Positions 26,828 through 35,573 of a DNA stretch of 64,000 nt are shown here, one piece after another. Numbering within the stretch: the first letter of the stretch is position 1; every line of letters starts with the position of its first letter. The notes beneath the pieces were generated by a model. The model ran no database searches. It was not told where the DNA came from and worked only from the letters and a program-made list of their open reading frames with translations. Source of the DNA: an uncultured Clostridia bacterium (GTDB taxonomy: Bacteria; Bacillota; Clostridia; TANB77; CAG-508); contig CAKOTK010000001.1 in assembly GCA_934120135.1 (NCBI GenBank), positions 1 to 64,000 of the forward strand. The letters run 5' to 3'. The position numbers and the translations under genes were made by a program.

Positions 26828-26966
26828 TTTATTTTCCTCCTATATTTTATTTGCCTTAAGCTGAGTTTTAGTTTGGAGTGTTATCCCCTAAAACTAAGTA
26901 AAAGGTATATTGGGCACCTTTAAACGGTACCTTGTATATAATAGCATATTTTGCCAATAAAAGCAA
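26828..26966 (-). promoter_or_regulatory. rpsO promoter and structured leader
   Basis: -35 TTGCTT (26961-26966), a 17-bp spacer and -10 TATTAT (26938-26943) are present. The leader RNA can form AAGGTA with TACCTT (spanning about 26903-26934) and AGTTTTAG with CTAAAACT nearer the gene. Ribosomal protein S15 commonly represses its own mRNA through such a leader; binding here is inferred. Confidence 0.5.
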
Positions 26967-26989
26967 GAGTTTAGCATTATTTTATTAAA

Positions 26990-27027
26990 TTTTAAAACAG
27001 GTGCAGAAATATAATTCTACACCTGTA
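26990..27027 (-). terminator. Terminator after the small hypothetical gene
   Basis: On the minus strand, ACAGGTG and CACCTGT flank a partly paired loop and are followed by TTTTAAAATTT. It lies 6 bases after the stop at 27033. Confidence 0.75.
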
Positions 27028-27032
27028 AGGAG

Positions 27033-27278
27033 TTACAATTCTATCGGATCATACAAAGTGTTTATTTGTACTTTGCGTTCTGGGATATTTGGTTCGATTT
27101 TTTTGATAATGACAATTGCTTTGCCAGTGTCATCAACATATCTTCGAATTCGATATCCATTGATTTCAAAAATGTTGTCCAATTTTGCCTCTAAACCTGA
27201 CCGAAATATTTGGTCAAATGTTTCGACCATATCAACCTTACCTTTGTTTAGATTTCTTCCATGTGCAATCATACACAT
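27033..27278 (-). CDS. Hypothetical small protein containing the only unshifted in-frame CGG
   Basis: An unrecognised protein of about 81 residues. I place the start at 27278 (AAGGAG site 9 bases before); an in-frame ATG at 27320 lacks one. It begins MCMIAHGRNLNKGK, ends with VQINTLYDPIEL, and has no membrane segment. Codons ATC, CGA, CGC and CCG are more common than in neighbouring genes, which suggests foreign origin. An in-frame CGG at 27201-27203 lies between Phe and Ser. Skipping its C would give Gly-Gln-Val and a stop, so here CGG is either read as Arg or cuts the protein at about 28 residues. No function is proposed. Confidence 0.5.
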   Translation of the reverse strand: MCMIAHGRNLNKGKVDMVETFDQIFRSGLEAKLDNIFEINGYRIRRYVDDTGKAIVIIKKIEPNIPERKVQINTLYDPIEL

Positions 27279-27388
27279 ATTGATTTCAACTCCTTTTTTA
27301 TTTTTAGGATTTCTCCTCATATTGTATATTATATCACTCCATACCTAATGTTTCAAGTTTTATATGCTTTCTAGTGTAAGCTCTGAAT

Positions 27389-27418
27389 AAAAAAATCCCC
27401 TCTGTAAAAACAGAGGGG
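27389..27418 (-). terminator. Terminator after the 171-residue membrane protein gene
   Basis: On the minus strand, CCCCTCTGT and ACAGAGGGG enclose a TTTTT loop and are followed by ATTTTTTTA. A textbook intrinsic terminator, 22 bp after the stop. Confidence 0.93.
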
Positions 27419-27440
27419 TAGGAAGCAATTCAGTTTCCTA

Positions 27441-27956
27441 TTAGTCCCAATATTTAATGTAGGCAACACAGAACGATGCAATTGTAAACAGAAATGACAG
27501 TAGTCCCCACCAAAAATATACTACATTGTTTGGATAGATAGTTATTCCATCCGGAGCTGTAACAGAAACTCCATCATCTTTTTGATCTGTTAGGGTCTCT
27601 CTTAATTTCATAAGAGTATTCGTTTTTTCCAGGGAATCGGCATCTTCAGGAAGCTTCTCAAGTTCATTGTATGCTTCCACCATATTCTTATACCAAAATC
27701 CAATATCATTTTTGGGTTGGTGTAAAAATATTGATACCACTCCTTCTGTCAAATTGTTTTGCTCTGCATATGAAATTGCTTTAGAAAGTTCTTCTTTTGC
27801 AAGTACAACTGTATTTGCATCTGCCGCCCTTTTAAGGTATTGCGTACAATTTAATTCAAACTGTACGCTCTTTACGATTCGTGTGGTTCCCCATGCTAAA
27901 AATACCAACAATGATATAATAGTTAGCACTGTAAAGATTTTAGATGTTTTTCTCAT
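27441..27956 (-). CDS. Hypothetical bitopic membrane protein
   Basis: An unrecognised protein of 171 residues. It has one N-terminal hydrophobic helix (about 7-23), a soluble, mostly helical middle (about 30-135) and one C-terminal helix (about 147-167, FWWGLLSFLFTIASFCVAYI). That topology puts both termini on one side and the middle on the other. The middle contains CTQYLKRAADANTVVLAKEE and the YNELEKLPEDADSLEKTNTL stretch. As with its neighbour at 27033, codon use is less AT-biased than the surrounding genes, and each has its own terminator, so both may be acquired. Function is unknown. Confidence 0.6.
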   Translation of the reverse strand: MRKTSKIFTVLTIISLLVFLAWGTTRIVKSVQFELNCTQYLKRAADANTVVLAKEELSKAISYAEQNNLTEGVVSIFLHQPKNDIGFWYKNMVEAYNELEKLPEDADSLEKTNTLMKLRETLTDQKDDGVSVTAPDGITIYPNNVVYFWWGLLSFLFTIASFCVAYIKYWD

Positions 27957-28048
27957 GATGTCTTAATCCTCCTTAAAATTTTTAGGGACATATACATATT
28001 GTATATACATTTTATTATAGCACATGTTACATAATTTGTCTACTTTTT

Positions 28049-29291
28049 CTATATCTGCTTCATATTATACTCTTTTAGTCTTTCAATTGCTTCTAGGCTT
28101 TCTTGATAATCTCCAAAGCCAGTTAATCTAAAATATCCTTCTCCACTTGGTCCAAAGCCACTTCCGTGGTATTCCAACTACTCCAATATTTTCTAGTAGT
28201 TCGTCAAAAAATTTCCATGATGTTTTTCCATTCGGAACCTTTAACCAAACATATGGCGAATTTACTCCACCATACATCTCAAATCCAGCATTTTCTAATC
28301 CCTGTTTAATTGTCTTTGCATTTCTTAAATAATATTGTATGTTGGCTTTTATATCACTTTTAGCCTCTGGTAAATATGTTGCTTCTGCTCCTCTTTGCGT
28401 GATATATGATTCACCATTAAACTTAGTATATTGTCTTCTAGTCCATAAATTATTTAATGAAACCTCTGCATTATTGCTTGTATATCCCTTTAAGTTTTTT
28501 GGTACTATCGTATAACTGCAACGAACTCCTGCAAATCCTGCAGTTTTTGAAAAGCTCTTAAATTCAATAGCCACCTCTTTTGCTCCTTCAATTTCATAAA
28601 TCGAATGTGGAATGTTTTCTTCTGTTATATATGCTTCATAAGCTGCATCAAATAATATAACTGATTTATTCTGTTTTGCATATTGTACCCATTCTTGTAA
28701 TTGTTCTTTTGTAAGTGCCATACCGGTAGGATTATTAGGATAGCACAAATATATCAAATCTACTTTAGTTTTAGGAATTTCTGGCACAAAATTATTTGTA
28801 CTATTTGTCACCAAATATACTATGTTCTCATAGTTAGTTATATGGAATTCTCCGCTTCTCCCTTCAATAACATTAGCATCCAAATATGCTGGGTATACCG
28901 GATCCTGAATAGCCACTTTATTATTTACATCAAATATGTCGTTGATATTCCCTATATCACTATTTATACCATCTGATATAAATATTTCATCTAGACCAAA
29001 TTCAATGCCTTTAGACAGATAATCTTCTTCTAGAATTTTCTTTTTCAAAAAATCGTATCCAAGTTCTGGCCCATAACCTCTAAACGTTTCCTTGTTTTGC
29101 ATCTCATTACAAGCTTTTTTCATAGCTTCTACAACAGCTTTTGGTAAAGGTAAAGTTACATCTCCAACTCCTAAATTTATAACCTTTTTCTCTGGATTTT
29201 CCTTTTTATATTTTTCTACCTTTTCTGTAACTGTAGAAAACAAATAATTATTTTGAAGTTTCAAAAAGTTTTCATTTACTCTATTCATCAA
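28049..29291 (-). CDS. dapL: LL-diaminopimelate aminotransferase read through one in-frame CGG codon
   Basis: Converts tetrahydrodipicolinate to LL-diaminopimelate in one PLP-dependent step, for lysine and peptidoglycan. KKVINLGVGDVTLPLPKAVV, FRGYGPELGYDFLKKKI, DLIYLCYPNNPTGMALTKEQ and FKSFSKTAGFAGVRCSY (Schiff-base Lys in SFSKTAG) are intact. After GVVGIP an in-frame CGG (28164-28166) would lead to WLWTKWRRIF and an early stop. Dropping its C gives GSGFGPSGEGYFRLTGFGDY and then about 20 more residues to the stop at 28049, the exact conserved DapL end, whose YFRL Arg binds substrate. Length is then 413 residues, normal for the family. It is coupled to dapF (11-bp overlap). No other damage is visible, which argues against decay. 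Confidence 0.88.
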
Positions 29292-30126
29292 TCCACTCTC
29301 CTTTAAATACAGTTACAGCTGGTCCTGTCATATGTACATGGTTATTTGGTTTCCATTCAATTTCTAAGTTTCCACCTAATAATTGAACATTAACTTTTCT
29401 GTCTGTGTATCCATTTAGACTACTAGCAACCACTGAACTACAAGCTCCCGTTCCACAGGCCAGAGTTTCTCCTGAGCCTCTTTCCCATACTCTCATTTTT
29501 ATATTATTTTCATCTACTATCTCTACAAATTCAATATTTGCTTTTTCTGGAAATATATCAGCATTTTCTAAGATAGGGCCATATTCTGCTACTTTGAAAT
29601 TTTTTATATCATTTACAAATGTAACAGCATGTGGATTTCCCATTGATACACATGTTAATTCAATTTTTCTATCTTTTACTTCAACTTCAGTCCTTACCTT
29701 TCCATCTTCTGACCTAGCACTTGATGAAACTGGAATTTTGGTAGCTTCTAAAATTGGTGCTCCCATATCAACTTCTACCGTTTTTACTTTTCCTTTTACT
29801 ATATTTAGTTTTAAAGTCTTTATTCCTGATAATGTTTCTATTGTAGTTATTTCTTCACATATTAATCCTAATTCATATGCAAGTTTAGCTACACACCTTA
29901 TACCATTTCCACACATTTGTGCTTCACTTCCGTCACTATTAAACATCCTCATTTTTAAGTCTGCAACTTTACTTTTACATAATAATATTAATCCATCAGA
30001 CCCAACTCCAAAATGTCTATTGCTTAATTTTCGTGTCAAATTCTTTATATCTATTGGCTCTTTTCCATTTATGCAGTCTATATACACATAGTCATTTCCT
30101 AATCCTTGCATTTTAAAAAACATCAT
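29281..30126 (-). CDS. dapF: Diaminopimelate epimerase
   Basis: A 281-residue cofactor-independent racemase that makes meso-diaminopimelate from the LL form, the next step after DapL. FFKMQGLGNDYVYIDC opens the protein. FNSDGSEAQMCGNGIRCVAK (about 68-87) and GETLACGTGACSSVVASSL (about 218-236) hold the two catalytic cysteines. LTCVSMGNPHAVTFVNDI is the conserved middle. The start codon and ribosome binding site sit inside a perfect 19-bp terminator-like hairpin (30117-30163), an unusual arrangement that may throttle expression of dapF-dapL. Confidence 0.96.
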   Translation of the reverse strand: MMFFKMQGLGNDYVYIDCINGKEPIDIKNLTRKLSNRHFGVGSDGLILLCKSKVADLKMRMFNSDGSEAQMCGNGIRCVAKLAYELGLICEEITTIETLSGIKTLKLNIVKGKVKTVEVDMGAPILEATKIPVSSSARSEDGKVRTEVEVKDRKIELTCVSMGNPHAVTFVNDIKNFKVAEYGPILENADIFPEKANIEFVEIVDENNIKMRVWERGSGETLACGTGACSSVVASSLNGYTDRKVNVQLLGGNLEIEWKPNNHVHMTGPAVTVFKGEWIDE

Positions 30127-30163
30127 AAAATGTAAATCCTCCCATTACATTTTATGATGTTTT
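30117..30163 (-). terminator. Terminator hairpin that encloses the dapF start
   Basis: The arms at 30117-30135 and 30145-30163 are perfectly complementary over 19 bp. The 9-base loop (TGGGAGGAT on the minus strand) is the dapF Shine-Dalgarno site, and the descending arm contains the dapF ATGATG start. The T run that completes the terminator (TTTTTT) is dapF codons 3-4. It can end transcripts of the upstream gene and also sequester dapF initiation. Confidence 0.85.
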
Positions 30164-30176
30164 ATTTTTGTTATGA

Positions 30177-30434
30177 TTATAAATTGTTAAGAGTAATAAT
30201 CATTATTAAGCTTATATATATGAATGCAAATATTGATAGTCCTACAATTCCTAATATCATTCCCGCTTTTCCTAATTTACTTCCTGTTTTCTTTGATGAT
30301 TTAGCACCAAATATAATTGCTAATACTCCTGTTGGTAATGTTATATACCAAAATAGTGTTGAAAGTGTTGAGATTATTCCTAATACAAATCCTGCTATTC
30401 CCATTGCAGATTTATTTTTCTTATTTTCTTCCAT
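30177..30434 (-). CDS. DUF4190-type small membrane protein
   Basis: An 85-residue protein with a short charged N-terminus (EENKKNKSA), a first helix pair (about 11-43: GIAGFVLGIISTLSTLFWYI, then PTGVLAIIFGA) and a second helix after a KSSKKTGSKLGKAGMILGI loop. The A.aG.vLGi...l and G.aGi.lGi pattern is that of DUF4190 proteins, which have no assigned function. It lies 2 bp from the beta-propeller gene and ends just before the hairpin that encloses the dapF start. Confidence 0.7.
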   Translation of the reverse strand: MEENKKNKSAMGIAGFVLGIISTLSTLFWYITLPTGVLAIIFGAKSSKKTGSKLGKAGMILGIVGLSIFAFIYISLIMIITLNNL

Positions 30435-30436
30435 AT

Positions 30437-32506
30437 TTACATTCCTCCTTCAATATCACTAATTACATTATTGCTTTGTTCTTCTATTAAACTATCTTCA
30501 TTTATTTGTGAAGATTTATTTTCTGTATTCTTAAGTTTCAATTCACTTACTGATTTTAATGATTCAAGTTCATTTACTTTTATCATTGTTTCTGACACTG
30601 TATATAAATTATTGTCTATATATAGTCCTCTTAGTAATTTACTGTTGCTATAGTAATAAGTGGCCTTTGTTTTTTCATGTGTTATAACACCTTTTAATTT
30701 AAAGCCATCTTGTACATTTATGTTATATACAAAGTACCCTTCCGCATTATATGGCTTACTATATTTTGTATAATTGTTTATCATAGTTTCATAATTATTT
30801 GATGAAGTTACTTCAAACTCTTGACTATAGTTATTTACAGGTATTGCAATTAAAGATTTTTCCTTCGAAAACAATAGTGCTTTTGGATTTGTTAATATTG
30901 CTGATGTTGTTCTGCTGTCTCCTATTACTACACTTGAAATTTGAATTGGTGCATTTACATTTGAAACATCAAATAGAGCCATTTTCATTCCAACTACTTT
31001 AGCTGTTGTTGAAATTACTTTTCCATTTGAATTTCTGTTTATAATTTCTTTTGTTTCCATTCCAATTCCGATTATATGGTTTTCGTCATAAGGATGTAAA
31101 TATGTACTATAACCTGGTATTTTTAGTTTTCCTAATACCTTTGGTTTCGTTTCATTACTTAAATCCATTACAAATAGTGGGTCTATAGTTTTATATGTTA
31201 CAAAATAAACTTTATCTCCTATAAATCTTGAAGAATACATTTTTTCGCCTTTTGCAACATCGTCTGATATTCCTATTTGTTTTAAATCTTCGCCAAATAT
31301 TGCTACTCTTGAACCATCATTGTCATATAGTGCTATTCTTAAGTGATTATCTTTTTCGTCTAAAGAATATTGATTTATTGTTTTTCCTTTTACTTTTGTT
31401 TTTGCATTATACTTAACAATTCCATCTTTATCTATATCAAATTTATATATCTCTGTATAATATCCGTTTGTTGAGTCTAAATTCTCATAGTAATCTGGTA
31501 TTCCAAAAATACCTTTTAATCCAAACAATGCACTTATAGGTATCTGTTCATCATAATTATACTTATACTTTTGGTTTAATAAGTATATAGCATTTTCAGA
31601 TACATAAGCATTTGATATATTCATTAAATATGATTCTAACTTTATATCTGCTGTTTCATTGTTTAAGTCAACTGTTGATATTAGAGTTTGTTTTGTAGTT
31701 TTCACATCTTTTAAGTATTTAATTTTATCGACAGACATCTCTTTTTCCATATTGTCTTCATTGTATGCAATAACAATTTCGTCATCTTCTTCTCTTAAAT
31801 TTCCAGATGAAATTACATATAGAACATTGTCGATACATCTTGATGTATAATATGGTTCATACATTTCATAACTTTTTGTTAATATTGGATTATCTTTCGA
31901 AGTAATATTATATATTTTTACAACTGTATTCATTGTCCTGCTATAATAATATCCTTCACTTTCGCCTTCTTTAGTTAATATAACAACTAACTTATCTTTA
32001 TATAAAATTATATCTTCTGGTATATCTTCATTTTCTGATTTTATAGTTGATACTACTTTAGGTTGTTTCGGGTCTTTTACATCTGTTATTACTACTTTAT
32101 CCTCAGATATTGAGTAAATGTAGTCTCCATCAGTTTTTACAATATCAGCTTCGTCTACATTTTCAACTTGAATATTTGTTGTAGAATAATCTTTAGTATT
32201 TAAACTAGAACTTGAGCTTTCTGTACTTCCTGCAGAATCTATTCCTATTAAGCCTCCTGTACTACCAGCATTATCTGCTTTTCCAATGACATCATAATTA
32301 TGATAAAACATTGAAAATGGCATACAGAAAATTTTAGCCAATAGTTCTTGTAAATCTGAATTATCTCCTTCATATATTTTTAACAATTCTTGTTTTGATT
32401 TTACTGTTTTTAACTCTGTATCATTTTTGTGTAATACAATAGCTATTACAGCAATTATTATTGCAATAACTAATATTACAATAAGCGCTTTTACTCCTTT
32501 TTTCAT
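30437..32506 (-). CDS. Membrane-anchored beta-propeller protein
   Basis: A 689-residue protein with an N-terminal helix (about 6-26) and a large extracytoplasmic region matching the secreted C-terminal beta-propeller family. Repeated blades are visible as DEADIVKTDGDYIYSISEDK, DVKDPKQPKVVSTIK, YYTSRCIDNVLYVISS, DEKDNHLRIALYD, FIGDKVYFVTYKTIDPLFVM, and DENHIIGIGMETKEI. A Ser-rich linker lies near residues 95-110. The family is common in Firmicutes and archaea; the ligand is unknown. It is expressed with the DUF4190 gene. Confidence 0.82.
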   Translation of the reverse strand: MKKGVKALIVILVIAIIIAVIAIVLHKNDTELKTVKSKQELLKIYEGDNSDLQELLAKIFCMPFSMFYHNYDVIGKADNAGSTGGLIGIDSAGSTESSSSSLNTKDYSTTNIQVENVDEADIVKTDGDYIYSISEDKVVITDVKDPKQPKVVSTIKSENEDIPEDIILYKDKLVVILTKEGESEGYYYSRTMNTVVKIYNITSKDNPILTKSYEMYEPYYTSRCIDNVLYVISSGNLREEDDEIVIAYNEDNMEKEMSVDKIKYLKDVKTTKQTLISTVDLNNETADIKLESYLMNISNAYVSENAIYLLNQKYKYNYDEQIPISALFGLKGIFGIPDYYENLDSTNGYYTEIYKFDIDKDGIVKYNAKTKVKGKTINQYSLDEKDNHLRIALYDNDGSRVAIFGEDLKQIGISDDVAKGEKMYSSRFIGDKVYFVTYKTIDPLFVMDLSNETKPKVLGKLKIPGYSTYLHPYDENHIIGIGMETKEIINRNSNGKVISTTAKVVGMKMALFDVSNVNAPIQISSVVIGDSRTTSAILTNPKALLFSKEKSLIAIPVNNYSQEFEVTSSNNYETMINNYTKYSKPYNAEGYFVYNINVQDGFKLKGVITHEKTKATYYYSNSKLLRGLYIDNNLYTVSETMIKVNELESLKSVSELKLKNTENKSSQINEDSLIEEQSNNVISDIEGGM

Positions 32507-32608
32507 ATGTTACCTCCTTTATATTTTATATTTATAGAATATACTAATTTAGTAAATAAGTCAATAAAAAACAGTAGTAAAGTTTATTAACTTTGCTACT
32601 GTAAAAAA
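32507..32608. other. Leader region of the beta-propeller gene
   Basis: AT-rich spacer between the propeller gene and tRNA-Phe. A small hairpin, TTTGCTACTGT with ACAGTAGTAAAG-like complement, lies near 32571-32602 and may end the tRNA transcript on the minus strand. Nothing else is evident. Confidence 0.35.
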
Positions 32609-32685
32609 TGGTGCCTCGAACTGGAATCGAACCAGTGACACAGGGATTTTCAGTCCCTTGCTCTACCAACTGAGCTATCGAGGCA
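32609..32685 (-). tRNA. tRNA-Phe (GAA)
   Basis: Acceptor arms TGCCTCG and CGAGGCA with an encoded CCA. The anticodon stem GGGAC/ATCCC region holds loop CTGAAAA, anticodon GAA. D-arm AGCTCAGTTGGTAGAGC and T-arm GGTTCGATTCC are canonical. Third of a Val-Asp-Phe cluster. Confidence 0.97.
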
Positions 32686-32699
32686 TATAAATAAAAAAA

Positions 32700-32776
32700 T
32701 GGCGACCTGGAACGGGCTCGAACCGTCGACCTCTAGCGTGACAGGCTAGCGTTCTAACCAACTGAACTACCAGGCC
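32700..32776 (-). tRNA. tRNA-Asp (GTC)
   Basis: Acceptor arms GGCCTGG and CCAGGTC (one G-U pair), followed by discriminator G and an encoded CCA. Anticodon loop CTGTCAC, anticodon GTC. D-loop AGTTCAGTTGGTTAGAACG and T-arm GGTTCGAGCCC are canonical. Confidence 0.97.
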
Positions 32777-32816
32777 GTAAATTATTTTCAAATTTACCTA
32801 ATATTAAATTAAGAAA

Positions 32817-32892
32817 TGGTGGGCGCAATAGGGATCGAACCTATGACCTCCTGCTTGTAAGGCAGATGCTCTCCCAGCTGAGCTATGCGCCC
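32817..32892 (-). tRNA. tRNA-Val (TAC)
   Basis: Acceptor arms GGGCGCA and TGCGCCC with encoded ACCA. Anticodon loop CTTACAA, anticodon TAC. D-arm AGCTCAGCTGGGAGAGC and T-arm AGGTTCGATCCCT are canonical. First tRNA of the cluster on the minus strand. Confidence 0.97.
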
Positions 32893-33005
32893 ATTTCTTT
32901 CGACTTGTTTAGTATACTAAATTTAATTATAATTGTCAATACATATTTTAAAATTTTTTAATATTTTTTGTGATTTTTTTAAATTTGGATGAAGACCATT
33001 GAACT

Positions 33006-33056
33006 AGGTGAAAAATCATAAAAGGTGATTTTTCACCCCGTTCCAAAAGGCACCTT
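33006..33056. repeat. Dispersed palindromic repeat, copy C
   Basis: The plus strand shows GGTGATTTTTCACCCCGTTC then CAAAAGGCACC, the same layout as copies A, B and D. It adds an adjacent perfect 12-bp inverted repeat (GGTGAAAAATCA with TGATTTTTCACC). It abuts the ctpA stop and may serve as its terminator. Confidence 0.75.
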
Positions 33057-34264
33057 TATTTTAGTATTTCTATTGCTTTTTGTAGTTGATTGTCATCTTT
33101 TTCTTGTATTGTTGTCTGTTGTTTTACATCTTCTGATAAGTCAATTTCTACATCTGGTGTTATTCCTATTTTGTGAATTGCATTATGATTTGGTGTATAG
33201 TATTCGCTTACTGTTATTTTTAATCCACTTCCATCTGATAATTGATGCAATTCTTGAATTATTCCTTTTCCATATGTTTTAGTTCCTACTAATGTAGCTT
33301 TTCCATTGTCTTTTAATGCTCCTGCTAAAATCTCTGAGGCACTTGCTGAATATCCATTTACAAGCACTACTGTTGGTATATTTATTATTGGTTTTTCAGT
33401 AGCTTTTGTAACCTCTTCTTTATCGCTTTTGTCTTTTGTTATTAGTAATGTAGCATCTTTATCAACTAGCATATTTGCTATTTTAAGTGCTTCATCTACA
33501 ATTCCTCCACCATTATTTCTAATGTCTATTATTAATTTCTTTATTCCTTGTTTTTCAAGTTGTTTGTATTTTGTTTCGAATTCACTTGCACATTCTCCTT
33601 CAAAATCTGATATTGCAATATATCCAATATTGTTGTCTAATACTTTGGTTGTTACATGGCTTACTACAACTTTTGTTCTAGTAAGTTCAAATGTTTTAGT
33701 TTCTCCATTTCTATATATTTCTAATTTTACCTTTGTTCCCTCTTCTCCTCTAATTTTATTAGAGGCTTCTTCTAGCTTATCTCCTGAATATTCCACATCA
33801 TCTACTTTAATAATAAGGTCACCCGGTAATATTCCTGCTTTTTCTGCTGGTGAATTTTCTATTGGTTTAATTATCAAAATTGCATTTTTTTCTAGATCTT
33901 TGGTCATATATATCCCAATACCAACAAAGTTTCCATTTGTTTCTTCCATTATTGTTTTCATTTCTTTTTTAGTATAATATGTTGTATATGGATCTCCTAA
34001 AGCATCTACATAGCCTTTTACAGCTCCTTCAATTAATTCTTCATCATTTATCTCTCCAATATACTTTTTCTCTAATTCACTTCTAAATTGTGATAAGGTA
34101 TATTCCAACCCTTCTAATGAAGTAGTGTTCACTTTAGTATATGATACAGCATTGTTGCTTAGATATTGATATGTAGAAAATGCTGTTACTAGAGATGTAA
34201 CAATTATTACTATCAATACCAACATAATCATTTTATAAATTCTCTGTGCATTTCTATTTTCCAT
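33056..34264 (-). CDS. ctpA: C-terminal processing serine protease (S41)
   Basis: A 402-residue protease with a membrane anchor (about residues 10-30), a PDZ domain (about 95-185: GIGIYMTKDLEKNAILIIKP, SPAEKAGILPGDLIIKVDDV) and an S41 catalytic domain. VLVNGYSASASEILAGALKD holds the catalytic Ser, and TLVGTKTYGKGIIQELHQL the catalytic Lys. It cleaves proteins from a free C-terminus outside the membrane. It is followed upstream by two EnvC-like M23 proteins and ftsEX, so a role in cell-wall hydrolase control is likely. The stop abuts a dispersed repeat. Confidence 0.95.
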   Translation of the reverse strand: MENRNAQRIYKMIMLVLIVIIVTSLVTAFSTYQYLSNNAVSYTKVNTTSLEGLEYTLSQFRSELEKKYIGEINDEELIEGAVKGYVDALGDPYTTYYTKKEMKTIMEETNGNFVGIGIYMTKDLEKNAILIIKPIENSPAEKAGILPGDLIIKVDDVEYSGDKLEEASNKIRGEEGTKVKLEIYRNGETKTFELTRTKVVVSHVTTKVLDNNIGYIAISDFEGECASEFETKYKQLEKQGIKKLIIDIRNNGGGIVDEALKIANMLVDKDATLLITKDKSDKEEVTKATEKPIINIPTVVLVNGYSASASEILAGALKDNGKATLVGTKTYGKGIIQELHQLSDGSGLKITVSEYYTPNHNAIHKIGITPDVEIDLSEDVKQQTTIQEKDDNQLQKAIEILK

Positions 34265-34328
34265 TTTATTAAATTCCTCTCTAAATCTATCTGTATATTA
34301 TATTTATAAATTTTATAAATATTATTAT

Positions 34329-35534
34329 TTATGGTGCTTTTACATAATTTAATGGATCAACTGTTGCTCCGTTTATTCTAACCTCAAAATGTAAGTGTGG
34401 TCCTGTTGAGTTACCTGTTGAACCTATTTCCATTATTATATCTCCTTGTTGTACATGTGCTCCAATTTGAGTTAAAACTTTTTGTCCATGTCCATACAAT
34501 GTAGATATTCCGTCTCCATGTTGTATTATAACACAATTTCCATAAGAGCCTAGTTCTCCTGCATACGTAACTACTCCACCTAAAGCTGCAACCGCTGGAG
34601 TTCCATAATAAGCATTTCCTATATCTATTCCTAAATGGAAATTAGTAATGCCTTGAATTGGATGTTGTCTTGTGCCATAGTCTGATGTTATCACAGTTCC
34701 TGCTTTTGCAACCGGCCAAATCATAAGTCCACCAGTGTATTGAATAGAATAATCTCCATTTGCTATGCTTATTTCTCTAATTCTTGTTTCTATTTGTATT
34801 GTCTCTGTTTTATATTTTGTTATTTTTTCATTTAATTCTTTTTCATCTTTTGATAACTTTGCCATATAATTTTCCTGCAAAGTCTTTATATTTTTACATA
34901 TTACTTCTGATTGTTCTGCTTTTAATTTTAAAGTTTTAAATTCTTCAGTTTCTTTATCTAATTTTTGTTTAGATAATTCTATATCTTTTTTCTCTTGTTC
35001 AACTGTTTCAATTAATTTATTATCATACTCCATAATTTCTAATATTTTATAATATCTTGATATGAAATCTGATAATGTTTTTGAAGACAATAAGACATCT
35101 ATATATAATATAGGGCCAGCCTCATATAAAGCCACCAATCTGTTTCTTAGTTGTTTTTCCTTTTGATTGTAATCTTCAGTAACCGTATTTAGCTTTTGCG
35201 TTGTTTCTTTTACTGATGTCTCTAAGTTTTCTAATTTACTAGCTAGCTCCTTATTCTCACTTTCATATTTTCTTATTTTGTCATCTAGTTCTTGAATTTT
35301 TATTAATGTGTCTGATATTTCTGTCTGCACATATTCTAGTTCAATGTTTGTTGCATCTAATTGCTCTTTTATTTCGTTTCTTTTGTTATCCAATTCCTCG
35401 ATATTATCTGTATTCATATTTATTTCATTTTCTTGATTTTGGATGTTAGTTTCATTTGTTGCTAATGAATATACTGATATATTAACTATAAAAACAAAAA
35501 TAAGGAGAATACTTATAAACTTGTTAACTTTCAT
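34329..35534 (-). CDS. Coiled-coil M23 peptidase (EnvC/PcsB-like)
   Basis: A 401-residue secreted protein with a signal helix (residues 5-25), a long coiled coil (about 30-255: NIEELDNKRNEIKEQLDATN onward) and a C-terminal LytM/M23 domain. Zn ligands are visible in NFHLGIDIGNAYYGTPAV (HxxxD) and GPHLHFEVRING (HxH), with QHGDGISTLYGHGQ between. All catalytic residues are present, so it may cleave peptidoglycan itself. The location next to a paralogue and ftsEX fits a divisome hydrolase activated by FtsX. Confidence 0.92.
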   Translation of the reverse strand: MKVNKFISILLIFVFIVNISVYSLATNETNIQNQENEINMNTDNIEELDNKRNEIKEQLDATNIELEYVQTEISDTLIKIQELDDKIRKYESENKELASKLENLETSVKETTQKLNTVTEDYNQKEKQLRNRLVALYEAGPILYIDVLLSSKTLSDFISRYYKILEIMEYDNKLIETVEQEKKDIELSKQKLDKETEEFKTLKLKAEQSEVICKNIKTLQENYMAKLSKDEKELNEKITKYKTETIQIETRIREISIANGDYSIQYTGGLMIWPVAKAGTVITSDYGTRQHPIQGITNFHLGIDIGNAYYGTPAVAALGGVVTYAGELGSYGNCVIIQHGDGISTLYGHGQKVLTQIGAHVQQGDIIMEIGSTGNSTGPHLHFEVRINGATVDPLNYVKAP

Positions 35535-35573
35535 TTACGCATTCTCCTTTCTCTAATTATTTATTTAATTTCT

